Shown piece after piece: positions 15,643-25,037 of a stretch of DNA of 64,000 nt. The position numbers and the translations under genes are program-made. Source of the DNA: Archangium lansingense (GTDB lineage Bacteria; Myxococcota; Myxococcia; Myxococcales; Myxococcaceae); the NCBI RefSeq assembly GCF_026626635.1, contig NZ_JAPNKA010000001.1, forward strand, positions 1,364,001-1,428,000. The letters are read 5' to 3'. Under the pieces are notes generated by a model. The model had not been told where the DNA came from, ran no database searches, and saw only the letters and a list, made by a program, of their open reading frames with translations. Position 1 is the first letter of the stretch. The number at the start of each line of letters is the position of its first letter.

Positions 15643-17523
15643 ATGGCCCGGTTCTTTCGCATCCATCCTGCCGTGGGCATTGCCCGCGTCGGCAACTCCC
15701 CGGACGAGTTCTTCATCGGTCCGGAGCATCCCAACCAGCCGCCCAACTTCGACATTACGCAGAAGAAGTTCCAGCCCTTCAAAGACAGCCAGGGCCGCGT
15801 CAAGCGGCAGGCGGCTCGCTTCCGCATCTTCGAATACACGGTGCAGAACGGCGTGAAGACGCCCCTGCGGGAAGTGACCGCGGGCAGCTTCGAGGTCACC
15901 GGCATCAAGTGGAATGTCCACCTGGCCAACCGCAAGGCCGCCTTCTTCAAGTTCGATGGGCAGGACGGGGCGAACGGCGTCTGGAAGGGGAAGCGCAATG
16001 CGCATGTCCAGGCCGCGGCCGAGCGCGAGCGGCTGCTCGTCATCGACCCCGGGCTCAAGTCCATCTCGGGTCAGAGCAAGCCGCCCGTGAACCTCACCAA
16101 CCCCAATGCCAACATCCCCATCACCACCCTGGGCGAGCTGCGCACGGATGCGAAGGGCCGCCTGCTCGTGCTGGGCGGGCTCGGTCAGGCCAGCAAGACC
16201 GCGCAGGGCAAGCTCATCGACGACTACGTGAACAATGACCACTGGTTCGACGACATGTCGGACGGGCCCGTGAGCGCGGAGATCACCTACACGGAGGGCG
16301 GCAAGACCCTGACGGCGAAGCTGGAGGGCACCGATGGGGCCTGGCTGCTGGTGGCGCCGCCAGATTTCGGTCCCGCGGTGGGCAACGTCGTGCGCCTGTT
16401 CGACACCATGTGGGACGTGGCGGTGCGCTCCAAGGAGGTGCCGCTTCCCGCCAGCGACGGTTTCTTCGACAAGGGCCTGTTTGCCCGACTCGAGAAGCAG
16501 CGCGCCGACTGGAGCACGGCGAGCCATTCCTTCCAGACGTACAAGCCCTCCTACCGGCTGGAAGTGTTTCCCATCCTCGAGCGGGCCCTGGGGCACCGCC
16601 ATGTCCACAACCCCGAGGCCTCCAAGGCCTTCCATGCCACCCTCGCGGGCGTGGAGCAGGATCTCGGCACGGTGGCCTCGGTCAAGGGCCAGCGCCTGCG
16701 CAAGACGATCTTCAACTACTTGCGTGACCCGTTCAGCACCACCCAGGAGCCCCTGCTGATGCCCAAGGGGCTGGGCGACGGCTACAGGGACGAGGCGCCC
16801 GACGAGGGAACGAAGAAGGGCTACTTCATGACCCTCACGCGGGTGCAGTACGCGCTGCTCAAGCGCTGGTCCGAGGGGCAGTTCGAGGAGGACTGGGACG
16901 CGGCGAAGGCCCGCGCCATCGACCCGGACATCAGCCCCGGAGGGCTGGATCGGGCCGCGATGGAGAACGCCGTGGGTGGCCCCTTCTTCCCTGGCATCGA
17001 CTGCAGCTGGCTGGTGCGCCAGCCGGAGCTGTACGCGGCGCCCTTCCGCATCAAGCACTCGGGCACGGTGTTCCCCACCGCGGCGAAGCTCGCCATTGGC
17101 CCGGGGTTCTTCTCCCAGCAGATGGCGCTGCCCTGGCAGGCGGACTTCTACCAGTGCAAGAAGCAGTTCTTCGACCCCAAGTCCTTCAAGAAGGACAACT
17201 TCCAGGGCGACGGCATGTACCACATGTGGTGGGCCGCGCATCGTCCGGATGATGTCTACGCGAAGAAGGGAGACATCCAGATGGTGCCCTGGACTCGCGC
17301 CCTGGATGCGGTCGCCGAGACCGAGGCGAAGAAGCCGGAGATCAAGAACAGCGCGCCCGAAGGCACCAGCGCCGTCGAGATGGCCATGTACATCCAGATG
17401 CAGAAGAACTGGTGGCAGCTCGGCTTCGTCATCAACGAGGGCGACGCCTATTTCGAGACCCAGGAGCGCAGCGCCCCGGCAGCGGTTGCCTCCGCGGGTA
17501 CCGGGACCGCCAAGGCTTCCTAG
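15643..17523 (+). CDS. lodA: LodA/GoxA-family CTQ-dependent amino-acid oxidase
   Basis: 626 residues; ribosome site GGAGGT 8 nt before ATG. The N-terminal IHPAVGIARVGNSP is the hallmark of LodA-like quinoproteins, which oxidise an amino acid (Lys or Gly in known cases) to release H2O2 using a cysteine tryptophylquinone made in the protein. Asp501 and Cys505 (DFYQC) keep the D-x3-C spacing of Marinomonas LodA, where they serve cofactor formation; the partner Trp is probably 529 or 530 in MWWAAHRPDD. Other conserved pieces: GIDCSW and FRIKHSG. The Cys-Trp distance (~25) is shorter than in LodA itself, so this is a different subgroup; the substrate cannot be told. The lodB gene follows directly. 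No signal peptide is visible. Confidence 0.92.
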   Translation: MARFFRIHPAVGIARVGNSPDEFFIGPEHPNQPPNFDITQKKFQPFKDSQGRVKRQAARFRIFEYTVQNGVKTPLREVTAGSFEVTGIKWNVHLANRKAAFFKFDGQDGANGVWKGKRNAHVQAAAERERLLVIDPGLKSISGQSKPPVNLTNPNANIPITTLGELRTDAKGRLLVLGGLGQASKTAQGKLIDDYVNNDHWFDDMSDGPVSAEITYTEGGKTLTAKLEGTDGAWLLVAPPDFGPAVGNVVRLFDTMWDVAVRSKEVPLPASDGFFDKGLFARLEKQRADWSTASHSFQTYKPSYRLEVFPILERALGHRHVHNPEASKAFHATLAGVEQDLGTVASVKGQRLRKTIFNYLRDPFSTTQEPLLMPKGLGDGYRDEAPDEGTKKGYFMTLTRVQYALLKRWSEGQFEEDWDAAKARAIDPDISPGGLDRAAMENAVGGPFFPGIDCSWLVRQPELYAAPFRIKHSGTVFPTAAKLAIGPGFFSQQMALPWQADFYQCKKQFFDPKSFKKDNFQGDGMYHMWWAAHRPDDVYAKKGDIQMVPWTRALDAVAETEAKKPEIKNSAPEGTSAVEMAMYIQMQKNWWQLGFVINEGDAYFETQERSAPAAVASAGTGTAKAS

Positions 17524-17531
17524 CCACGCTC

Positions 17532-18671
17532 ATGCTCACCGCTCCCATCTCCTCGGCCTTCGAAGCGCAAGAACCACGGGCCTCCTATGACGTCGTGGTG
17601 ATGGGCGGCGGTGTGGCCGGCTTGAGTGCCGCGCTCACCCTGGTGAGGGCGGGTGCCTCCGTCTGCGTCCTGGAGCGCACGGACTACTCCCCGTGGCGCC
17701 CGGGGGAAACCCTTTCCCCGGTGGCCTTCGCCGAGCTGCGGCAATTGCTGGCACCCGAGCCGTTGGAGACCGAGGGCTTCCTGGAGTCCCATGGCCTGGA
17801 AGCCACCTGGGGCTCGGAGCAGCCCCACCACCACTCCTTCCTCGCCAATCCCTATGGGAGTGGCTGGCACGTGGAGCGCCGGCTCCTGGATGCAATGTTG
17901 GCCCGTCAGGTCCAGTCGCTCCAGGTGCCGCTGTGGCGGAGCACCTGCGTCACCCACCTGGAGCGCGAGGGACATGGGTGGCGGGTGCGGGCCAACATGC
18001 CCCAGGGCCCCGTGGAATTGCGCTGCGCGGCCCTGGTGGATGCGACCGGGCGCTCAGCCCAGGTGGCGCGGTGGCAGGGCGTGCGGCGGCACGACTGGGA
18101 TGCGTTGTGCAGCGTGTCCACGGTCATCGACAGGCCGCCCGGATTCCAGGCGCAGCACCTGGTGGTGGAGGCCGCGCCCCAGGGCTGGTGGTACGCCGCG
18201 CCGTTGCCCGAGGGCCGCCTCATCCTCTCGCTGCTGAGCGACGTGGATGTGCTCCAGCGCCACGGCGCCTTGCAGCCGGCGGGGTGGGGCGCCCTCTTCT
18301 CCACCACCCGGCACCTGAGCGAGAGGGTCGGGGGGCTCGCGGCGGTGTCACGGCTGCACTTGCGCCGCTGTGAGACGAGCCGTCTGGAGCATGCGGCGGG
18401 GGTGGGCTGGGTGGCGGTGGGGGACGCCGCGGCGATGTGGGATCCGCTCTCCTCGAGCGGCATCCTGAAGGGGCTGCGCACCGGGTGCGCGGCGGCGCGG
18501 GCCCTGTGCGCCGCACTGGGCGGAAACAGCAGCGCACTGGAGGACTACGCACGGCAACAGGCGGAGGAGTTCAGCCGCTACCTGTCCGCGCGCCAGGCCC
18601 ATTACACCCTGGAGCAGCGCTGGGCCGGAGAGGACTTCTGGCGGCGCCGGCTGGACGCACCCGCGGGGTGA
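17532..18671 (+). CDS. lodB: LodB-like FAD-dependent oxidoreductase (CTQ maturation)
   Basis: 379 residues from ATG 17532, 8 bp after lodA. Rossmann FAD site at ~20-50: DVVVMGGGVAGLSAALTLVRAG ending in an acidic residue (VLER); second FAD motif near 290: VGWVAVGDAAAMWDP. This is the tryptophan-halogenase/geranylgeranyl-reductase type flavoprotein group to which LodB and GoxB belong; those enzymes install the oxygen atoms on the LodA tryptophan. Together with lodA and the upstream cytochrome-like gene it forms one operon. A longer frame opens inside lodA but has no ribosome site. The ribosome site here is weak, so coupling to lodA translation is likely. Confidence 0.88.
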   Translation: MLTAPISSAFEAQEPRASYDVVVMGGGVAGLSAALTLVRAGASVCVLERTDYSPWRPGETLSPVAFAELRQLLAPEPLETEGFLESHGLEATWGSEQPHHHSFLANPYGSGWHVERRLLDAMLARQVQSLQVPLWRSTCVTHLEREGHGWRVRANMPQGPVELRCAALVDATGRSAQVARWQGVRRHDWDALCSVSTVIDRPPGFQAQHLVVEAAPQGWWYAAPLPEGRLILSLLSDVDVLQRHGALQPAGWGALFSTTRHLSERVGGLAAVSRLHLRRCETSRLEHAAGVGWVAVGDAAAMWDPLSSSGILKGLRTGCAAARALCAALGGNSSALEDYARQQAEEFSRYLSARQAHYTLEQRWAGEDFWRRRLDAPAG

Positions 18672-18715
18672 ACCATCGAGCAAGCCGGCCCGCGACTGGT
18701 TAGAGTCTACCCACC

Positions 18716-19546
18716 ATGGCGAAGACCGCATCCCGCAAGGCCCCGGCGAGCCAGAAGAAAGCCGCCCGCAAGGCACCGAAGAAGAAGAGCGCCGTTTCCG
18801 CGAAGAAGAGCGCCGTTTCCGCGAAGAAGAGCCCCGCGCCCGTGAAGAAGCGTGGAGTGCCGGTGAAGAAGCCCGCCGCCGCGAAGAAGCGCGCTGCTCC
18901 GGTGCCGCCTCCCGAGCCCGAGGAGACCGCTTCGAGTGAGACGGCCTCCAGCGCCGAGCCGCTCCCCGAGATGAAGGCCCTGCCTGCCGGCGAGCCCCTG
19001 GCCGGCCCCACGCTGCCCTTCGAGATTGACCCCAAGCGCGTCGAGGAGAGCCTGGGCAAGCTGCGCGAAGAGCTCGTCCACTGGGCCAACAAGGGCCGCT
19101 ACACCAAGGTGCGCTTCAAGTTCCGAGGCAAGCAGCTGCTGCCGGACCTGCCCATCGCCGCCGTGGTCGCCGCCGAGGGCCTGACCTTCTACTGGGGCGG
19201 CATCCTGCGCGCGCTCGTCTTCACCGTGGCCGGTGGCAGCCTGCTCCAGGTGGAGTTCGTCAACGACGCGGACAAGCGCGTCCAGGCCGGCAAGGAGGCC
19301 CTGCTCGCGGGTGACCTGGACGACGCCCTCGCGCACTTCCGCGACGCGCTCGCCATGGACCGCGACAACATCGGGGCGCACCTCAATGTAGGCGTGGCCC
19401 TCAAGCTGAAGGGGGATAAAACGGGGGCCCTCGCCGCCTTCGAGCGCGCCAAGGCGCTGGACCTGGAAGGCCCCCTCGGCGCTGAGGCTGAGCGGCTCGC
19501 GGTTCCGCTGCGTCCGAAGGACAACACCATTGCTCAGGCGGGCTGA
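18716..19546 (+). CDS. Histone H1-like Lys/Ala-rich protein with TPR-like domain
   Basis: 276 residues. Residues 1-65 are an almost pure Lys/Ala/Pro tail with KKSAVSA repeated, like bacterial histone H1 homologues and probably nucleic-acid binding. A Glu/Ser/Pro linker follows. Residues ~105-190 form a globular region (FRGKQLLPDLPIAAVVAAEG, YWGGILRALVFTV); the last ~85 residues hold two TPR-like helices (GKEALLAGDLDDALAHFRDALAMD and the following NIGAHLNVGVALKLKG pair). Combination suggests a DNA- or RNA-associated adaptor; function unknown. Flanks: lodB upstream and the papain-like toxin downstream, same strand but separate spacing. Confidence 0.8.
   Translation: MAKTASRKAPASQKKAARKAPKKKSAVSAKKSAVSAKKSPAPVKKRGVPVKKPAAAKKRAAPVPPPEPEETASSETASSAEPLPEMKALPAGEPLAGPTLPFEIDPKRVEESLGKLREELVHWANKGRYTKVRFKFRGKQLLPDLPIAAVVAAEGLTFYWGGILRALVFTVAGGSLLQVEFVNDADKRVQAGKEALLAGDLDDALAHFRDALAMDRDNIGAHLNVGVALKLKGDKTGALAAFERAKALDLEGPLGAEAERLAVPLRPKDNTIAQAG
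18782..18844 (+). repeat. In-frame 21-bp tandem repeat in the Lys-rich tail
   Basis: Two exact copies of a 21-bp unit (starts AAGAAGAGCGCC) at 18782 and 18803, plus a partial third at 18824. Each unit encodes KKSAVSA. Length is a multiple of three, so slippage would change the tail length without breaking the frame. Confidence 0.75.
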
Positions 19547-19595
19547 CGCCTGTGAACGAGGGGCGTATCCTCGTTCTTGAGCCTTGGAGGTGTGC

Positions 19596-20162
19596 ATGGC
19601 CTGGATTCTTCAGAGCCTGATGTGTGTCGCGTTGCTGCTCGCCCCCATCCAGCACGCGGACGCCTCTGGGGTCGTCGGTCATCCGACGCCAGTCCAGGCC
19701 TTGGGCCATCCGATCCGCTTCACCGACTTGTCAGGCGGAGTTCCCGATTCCGTTCGGATGCATACGCTCGCGCTGATGCTGCGCGGAGAGGTTGCGGCAG
19801 CCGGCGATTACTACTTGCTGGCCACGGGGGCGTCGCAGTTGCCGGGATGGTTCACGGCACTTCAAAAGGCTTTCGATACGGCAAGCCGCGCTCCCAACGC
19901 TTGCCAGTCTGCGGCCAAGGCGATCGCCGAGGGATTCAGGCAGTTGGGCCAGAGTCCCCAACTCATCCGCATCTCGAGCACGGGTGGAGACATGCTGTCG
20001 TGGAGGGGCAGGCAGCTGGTTTCGGACAACAACTTCCATGTGGCCGTGCGCAATGATGGAAGAATCTTCGATGCCTTTACGGGCTCGGCGGGAATGGCCT
20101 GGGCCGAGTATCAGGCAGCCATGACGTACCTGGGGACGCTTCAGTACACGGTGATTCCATGA
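19596..20162 (+). CDS. Secreted papain-fold-like toxin
   Basis: 188 residues from ATG 19596 with GGAGG 5 nt before it. A signal peptide (MAWILQSLMCVALLLAPIQHADA) sends it out of the cytoplasm. The rest is small and carries a Cys-His-Asp order: Cys103 in NACQSAAKAIAEGFRQLG, His148 in DNNFHVAV, Asp159 in RIFDAFTG. This is the papain-like fold seen in polymorphic toxins (Tox-PL/Papain fold toxin families) and in NlpC-like enzymes. The next gene overlaps by 4 nt (ATGA) and is a small cytosolic protein, the usual toxin-immunity arrangement. There is no long delivery domain. The fold call is by motif spacing only. Confidence 0.68.
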   Translation: MAWILQSLMCVALLLAPIQHADASGVVGHPTPVQALGHPIRFTDLSGGVPDSVRMHTLALMLRGEVAAAGDYYLLATGASQLPGWFTALQKAFDTASRAPNACQSAAKAIAEGFRQLGQSPQLIRISSTGGDMLSWRGRQLVSDNNFHVAVRNDGRIFDAFTGSAGMAWAEYQAAMTYLGTLQYTVIP

Positions 20163-20527
20163 GCGCGATTCGTCCCCCCGAGGAGTGGAAGGGTCGGTTC
20201 GTTTCGACCCTGGACGTCCTGCTCTTCATCCGGGAACAGGTGCTGGGTGGAGTGATGCCGGAGATGTTCTTCGGCCGGCTGGACGTATGGGCGTTGGCGG
20301 CATTCGTGCACGGCGTGCGGTTCCACCTGTACTGCGGTGGAGTCGAGGACTCGCGGTACCAGGAGTTTGGCGCCTGGCTCCGAGACGTCCGGAATGAGTT
20401 CCCGTCAGGCAAGGGGTGGGCCGGGCTGTATCTGGAAGAGTCAGGGGGAGACCATCGGGCGGCCATCCTGAAGTTCCTGGAGCGCTGCGCGGAGTACGAC
20501 TCCCTGACTCGGGCACGAGCCCCCTGA
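20159..20527 (+). CDS. Probable immunity protein for the papain-like toxin
   Basis: 122 residues, no signal peptide, starting MSAIRPPEEWKG. Its ATG overlaps the toxin stop (ATGA), the same coupling as in the Tox-REase-5/Imm52 pair. Helical, acidic, with blocks LDVLLFIREQVLGG, WALAAFVHGVRFHLYCGG and a C-terminal LKFLERCAEYDSL. I do not recognise a named Imm family. The immunity role is inferred from position and size. Confidence 0.6.
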   Translation: MSAIRPPEEWKGRFVSTLDVLLFIREQVLGGVMPEMFFGRLDVWALAAFVHGVRFHLYCGGVEDSRYQEFGAWLRDVRNEFPSGKGWAGLYLEESGGDHRAAILKFLERCAEYDSLTRARAP

Positions 20528-20617
20528 GCACTTGGATTGGACCGCATAACGCCGGTTTCGTCCTGATTCCCAGCGGCCCCTGGCCAAGGCCTCGCGGGGG
20601 GTATACTGCGGGGCACC

Positions 20618-21769
20618 ATGGGAGCGCCGCTCGACGAATACCGATTGCGCCTGGAAGGCAGGGCGGAGCTGTTGGAGCCCGCTCGGGAGCGCTACTACCG
20701 CCTGGTGCTGGTGCTCGCTGACTCCCGCTGGCAGCAACGGCTGCGGCAGGAATTGCCCCTGCTGCGTGAGGTGACGGCCCACCAGGGCGCATTGGACGAG
20801 ATGCTCGCCCCCGCCCTGCGCCGCGCCCAGGCCGAGGCCTGGCCTACCAGCAACCCGACCGTCCGCTGCCTGTACGAGGTGCACTCGCTCCATGAGCAGC
20901 TCGTCCGGGACGTGGCGCGCAAGCTCGGACGCAGTGCCCATGAGCCCCTGGGCAGCCTGATGAGTGCCCTGGAGGACTGGCTCATCACCATCCCGCGCGA
21001 GGTGCCTCCCCACCTGCGCGCGAGCACCGCGCTGGAGCTGCTCCCGGACTCGCTGCCCGCGCTCCGGGAGGCCGCCGCCTTCGGGGAGTTCCTGGAACCG
21101 CTCTTCGCCCACCCGATGCTGCTCACCGGCCGCATCCCCTTCACCCAGGCACAGCGAGAGGAGCTTCACCTGTGGTGGCCGAGGGGCGAGGCAGCGCTGG
21201 CCTCGCTCTGGGGCCGGCTGTCCGGGGTGGACGCGAAGGGGCTCATGGTGGCCGAGCTCCGCAAGCAGGCCACCCGGGCGCCGCTCTACCCGCCGCGCAC
21301 CGGCCCCGAACGCCTGCTGCATGCCGAGTACTGGCACCAAGAAGCCTGGGCCCGGATGCGCCAGCTCGTCCAGGTGCGGCTGGCCCCCCTCGTGCCCGAG
21401 CCGCACGAGTATGCCCCCGTGCTCTGGTGGCTCTTCGAGCGCGAGTACGTGCCGCGTGTCCGGCTCCTCGCCTCGGACGCCATCGAGGAGGCCCGGGCGG
21501 GGCTGATCGAGGTGGCCTACGAGCTGTGGGATGCCCAGCGGCCGGATATTCCCGACGAAGAACATTGGACGCCCGCACGCTGGGCGCGGCTGGAGGAGCA
21601 GGCCTGGAGGGCGGATGAGGGCCGGAGCGGGGCGGACGGCGAGCGGGTCCGCGGAGTCCTCCGGGAGCTCATCCAGCGGCACGGCATTGGCACCCAGAGC
21701 CTGCGTGGCTGGAAGGATTCCTCGCGGCTGGTGAACCTGGTGCAACAAGCCCGCGGGCTCATGGGTTGA
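20618..21769 (+). CDS. Hypothetical helical protein
   Basis: 383 residues, starting MGAPLDEYRLRLEGRAELL, with GGGG 4 nt upstream. No signal peptide, TM helix or catalytic motif is visible. It is mostly amphipathic helices with many Leu, Arg, Glu and Trp (for example WHQEAWARMRQLVQVRL). No family recognised. It stands alone between the toxin pair and gyrA. Confidence 0.7.
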   Translation: MGAPLDEYRLRLEGRAELLEPARERYYRLVLVLADSRWQQRLRQELPLLREVTAHQGALDEMLAPALRRAQAEAWPTSNPTVRCLYEVHSLHEQLVRDVARKLGRSAHEPLGSLMSALEDWLITIPREVPPHLRASTALELLPDSLPALREAAAFGEFLEPLFAHPMLLTGRIPFTQAQREELHLWWPRGEAALASLWGRLSGVDAKGLMVAELRKQATRAPLYPPRTGPERLLHAEYWHQEAWARMRQLVQVRLAPLVPEPHEYAPVLWWLFEREYVPRVRLLASDAIEEARAGLIEVAYELWDAQRPDIPDEEHWTPARWARLEEQAWRADEGRSGADGERVRGVLRELIQRHGIGTQSLRGWKDSSRLVNLVQQARGLMG

Positions 21770-21870
21770 AAGAAGAAATCCGACGCCCGGAAGGGTGTCC
21801 GAAACCCCCCGGCCGGGCAGGCTCCGGACCGCCTTTCTGGCTACCCCCCACCACCCCCGTGTTTCCCTTG

Positions 21871-21899
21871 TTGACGCAGGAAAATCCGGGGGTTAGGTA
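21871..21899 (+). promoter_or_regulatory. Candidate gyrA promoter
   Basis: TTGACG at 21871-21876 and, 17 nt on, TAGGTA at 21894-21899, in the 187-bp space before gyrA. The -35 is good, the -10 is weak, so the call is tentative. Confidence 0.35.
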
Positions 21900-21956
21900 A
21901 CCACGTTACCCAGATGGGCCCCCTCGTGCGGGCCCCCCTCGAGACCTCCAGATTTC

Positions 21957-24725
21957 ATGGCCGACGACACCACCGACAAGCCGGCAACGCCCCCCGCTCC
22001 TCCGCCTCCGGGCAGCGTGGGAGAACTCATCCCCGTCAACATCGAAGACGAGATGCGCCGCTCGTATCTCGACTACTCGATGTCCGTCATCATCGGGCGC
22101 GCACTGCCCGACGTGCGTGACGGCCTCAAGCCCGTGCATCGCCGCGTCCTCTACGCGATGAACGACCTGGGCAACTACCACAACCGCGCCTACAAGAAGT
22201 CCGCGCGCGTGGTGGGTGACGTCATCGGTAAGTACCACCCCCACGGCGACACCGCCGTCTATGACGCCATGGTGCGTCTGGCCCAGGAGTGGAGCCTCCG
22301 CTACCTGCTGGTGGACGGCCAGGGCAACTTCGGCTCGGTGGACGGCGATTCCCCGGCCGCCATGCGTTACACCGAAGTGCGCATGGACCGCCTGGCCGAG
22401 GAGATGCTGGCGGACATCGACAAGGAGACCGTCGACTTCGGTCCCAACTACGACGACTCCACCGTCGAGCCGCTCGTCCTCCCCACCAAGTTCCCCAACC
22501 TCCTGGTCAACGGCAGCACGGGCATCGCGGTGGGTATGACCACCAACATCCCGCCGCACAACATGACCGAGGTGCTCGACGGGACGCTGCACCTCATCGA
22601 CCATCCCGAGACCACCGTCCGGGAGCTGATGCAGTTCATCCCCGGTCCGGACTTCCCCACCGCCGGTTTCATCTCCGGCCGCGAGGGCATCGTCCGCGCC
22701 TACGAGACGGGCCGCGGACAGCTCACCCTGCGCGCCCGCACGGAGATCGAGACCTCCAAGAAGGGTGACCGTGAGAGCATCATCGTCACGGAGATTCCCT
22801 ACCAGGTGAACAAGGCGCGGCTCATCGAGAAGATCGCCGACCTGGTGCGCGAGAAGAAGCTGGAGGGCATCAGCGACATCCGCGACGAGAGCGACCGGCA
22901 GGGCATGCGCATCGTCATCGAGCTCAAGCGCGATGCGATGTCGGCGGTGGTGCTCAACAACCTGTTCGCCAACACCCCGCTGGAGACCACCTTCGGGGCG
23001 GTGATGCTGGCCATCGACGCGGGCCAGCCGCGCACGCTCACCCTCAAGGAGCTGCTCGAGCGCTTCATCTCGCACCGCCGCGACGTGGTGACGCGCCGCA
23101 GCCGCTTCGAGCTGCGCAAGGCGCGCGCCCGCCGCCACATCGTCGAGGGCTTGCTGGTCGCGCAGGACCTCATCGACCTGGTGGTGAGCCTGATCCGCGC
23201 CTCGAAGGACCCGGACGAGGCGCGCTGGGGCCTGATGAACATCCTGTCGCCGGCCCTCTACGCGCACGAGCGCTTCAAGAACCTGCAGCGCATCGACTAC
23301 GAGAAGGCCAAGGCGCAGATGGAGCTGCTCGTCTCGCGCGCGCGTGCCGAGGTGCCGAGCTACTCGGGCCTGGAGCACAAGTACGAGGGCGCGGGCTTCA
23401 GCGAGGAGCAGGCGAAGAACATCCTCGAGATGCGCCTGCAGCGGCTCACCGGCCTGCAGCGCGAGGAGCTGTTCCGCGAGTTGGTGGACCTCATCCGCGA
23501 GATTCTGCGGCTGGAGGACATCCTGGCCAACGAGTCGAGCCTGCTCAATGTCATCAAGACGGAGCTCAAGGAGATCCGCGAGCGCTACGGAGACAAGCGG
23601 CGCACGGAGATCACCGGCGCGGTGGATGAGATTACGAGCGAGGACCTCATCGCCGAGGAGACGATGGTGGTCACGCTGTCGCACACGGGCTACGTGAAGC
23701 GCTCGCCGCTGAGCGAGTACCGGGCGCAGAAGCGAGGTGGGCGCGGCAAGACGGGGGCGACGACGAAGGAAGACGATTTCGTCACCGACCTGTTCGTGGC
23801 GAGCACGCACGCCTACCTGATGCCGATTACCAACAAGGGCCGGTTGTACTCGCTGAAGGTGCACGAGATTCCGTCGGCGGGCCGCACGTCGCGCGGCAAG
23901 GCCATCGTGAACCTGGTGCAGTTCGGTGAGGGTGAGCGGCTGGCGCAGGTGCTGGTGACGCGGGAGTTCGCGGAGAACCAGTTCGTGTTCTTCGTGACGA
24001 AGCGGGGCGTGGTGAAGCGCACGGACCTGTCGGCGTTCGCCAACGTGCGTGTCAGCGGCATCATCGCGCTGGGCATTGACGAGGGGGATGAGCTCGTCGC
24101 GGTGAAGATCACCGATGGGACGAAGGACATCCTGCTGTCGACGGCGACGGGCATGAGCATCCGCTTCCCGGAGGAAGAGGTGCGCTCGATGGGCCGTCAG
24201 GCGTACGGCGTGAAGGGAATCACGCTGGAGGACGGGGACGAGGTGGTGGGGGCGGACGTGGTGGAGAAGGACACCACCATCCTGACGGTGACGGAGAACG
24301 GCTACGGCAAGCGGACGGAGGAGAGCGAGTACCGTCAGCAGGGCCGAGGCGGCAAGGGCATCATCGACATCAAGACCACCGAGCGGAACGGCAAGGTGGT
24401 GGGCCTGGTCCAGGTGACGGACAAGGACGAGGTGATGTTGGTGACGAACGGCGGGATGCTCATCCGGATGAAGGCGAAGGAGATCTCCGTCATCGGCCGC
24501 AACACGCAGGGCGTGCGGCTGATCGCGCTGGAGAGCGCGGAGGAGAAGGTGACGGGCATCTCGAAGCTGCCGGAGTCCGACGAGGAGTCGGAGAACGGAG
24601 GAGAGACCACGACGCCTGTGGAGGCCGCCGCGTCGGAGGAGCCGTCGGAGGCCGGAGCTGTCACCGAGGCCGCCGAGGAGCCGTCGGAGTCCTCGGACTC
24701 AGAGCCGGAGCCGGAGCAGAGCTGA
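21957..24725 (+). CDS. gyrA: DNA gyrase subunit A
   Basis: 922 residues. The A subunit cuts and rejoins DNA, and with GyrB introduces negative supercoils. Catalytic Tyr138 lies in [10 protein letters not shown]. The quinolone-resistance region is [17 protein letters not shown]: Thr99 takes the place of E. coli Ser83 and Asp103 matches Asp87. The C-terminal beta-pinwheel starts with the GyrA box as [10 protein letters not shown], which separates it from ParC. The tail after ~880 is an acidic Glu/Ser/Pro run ([18 protein letters not shown]), longer than in E. coli; acidic tails can tune gyrase activity. Alone on its transcript; gyrB is not in the window. Confidence 0.98.
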   Translation: MADDTTDKPATPPAPPPPGSVGELIPVNIEDEMRRSYLDYSMSVIIGRALPDVRDGLKPVHRRVLYAMNDLGNYHNRAYKKSARVVGDVIGKYHPHGDTAVYDAMVRLAQEWSLRYLLVDGQGNFGSVDGDSPAAMRYTEVRMDRLAEEMLADIDKETVDFGPNYDDSTVEPLVLPTKFPNLLVNGSTGIAVGMTTNIPPHNMTEVLDGTLHLIDHPETTVRELMQFIPGPDFPTAGFISGREGIVRAYETGRGQLTLRARTEIETSKKGDRESIIVTEIPYQVNKARLIEKIADLVREKKLEGISDIRDESDRQGMRIVIELKRDAMSAVVLNNLFANTPLETTFGAVMLAIDAGQPRTLTLKELLERFISHRRDVVTRRSRFELRKARARRHIVEGLLVAQDLIDLVVSLIRASKDPDEARWGLMNILSPALYAHERFKNLQRIDYEKAKAQMELLVSRARAEVPSYSGLEHKYEGAGFSEEQAKNILEMRLQRLTGLQREELFRELVDLIREILRLEDILANESSLLNVIKTELKEIRERYGDKRRTEITGAVDEITSEDLIAEETMVVTLSHTGYVKRSPLSEYRAQKRGGRGKTGATTKEDDFVTDLFVASTHAYLMPITNKGRLYSLKVHEIPSAGRTSRGKAIVNLVQFGEGERLAQVLVTREFAENQFVFFVTKRGVVKRTDLSAFANVRVSGIIALGIDEGDELVAVKITDGTKDILLSTATGMSIRFPEEEVRSMGRQAYGVKGITLEDGDEVVGADVVEKDTTILTVTENGYGKRTEESEYRQQGRGGKGIIDIKTTERNGKVVGLVQVTDKDEVMLVTNGGMLIRMKAKEISVIGRNTQGVRLIALESAEEKVTGISKLPESDEESENGGETTTPVEAAASEEPSEAGAVTEAAEEPSESSDSEPEPEQS

Positions 24726-24727
24726 CA

Positions 24728-24829
24728 CCCCTCTCCCACCGGGAGAGGGACGGGGTGAGGGTGCAACGGGCCTCGAGTTGAGCCCGTGTAAAGCCCCCTC
24801 TCCCACTGGGAGAGGGCTGGGGTGAGGGA
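24728..24829 (+). repeat. Two REP-like palindromic repeats after gyrA
   Basis: Two copies at 24728-24762 and 24795-24829 of a unit: CCCTCTCCC, 4-nt loop, GGGAGAGGG, then a CGGGGTGAGGG-like tail. They lie in the 312-bp gap between gyrA and the next lipoprotein; the rest of that gap shows nothing else to me. The first could also help end gyrA transcription. Confidence 0.75.
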
Positions 24830-25037
24830 TTTCCCTCCTCCGGCCCTCTTCGCATTTTCAGAGCACCGCGGCCCTGCGGGACGTGGCAGACGTAAAGCCC
24901 CACACACAACCCGTCCCGAATCGCCCGCGGGCTGTCTGGGGCCGGACGGTCAACCCCGCCTTGCCCGTGTCATTAAGTTCTGGAGGCAGGCGCGCCTTCG
25001 CGTCCGTTGCGACAGGCGGCCTGCGGAGGGGGGTTCA

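Noticed and set aside
13738..17241. Very long open frame antisense to the lod operon
   Set aside because: Shadow frame caused by high GC at third positions; the plus-strand genes have clear motifs and the antisense product is low complexity with no domains.
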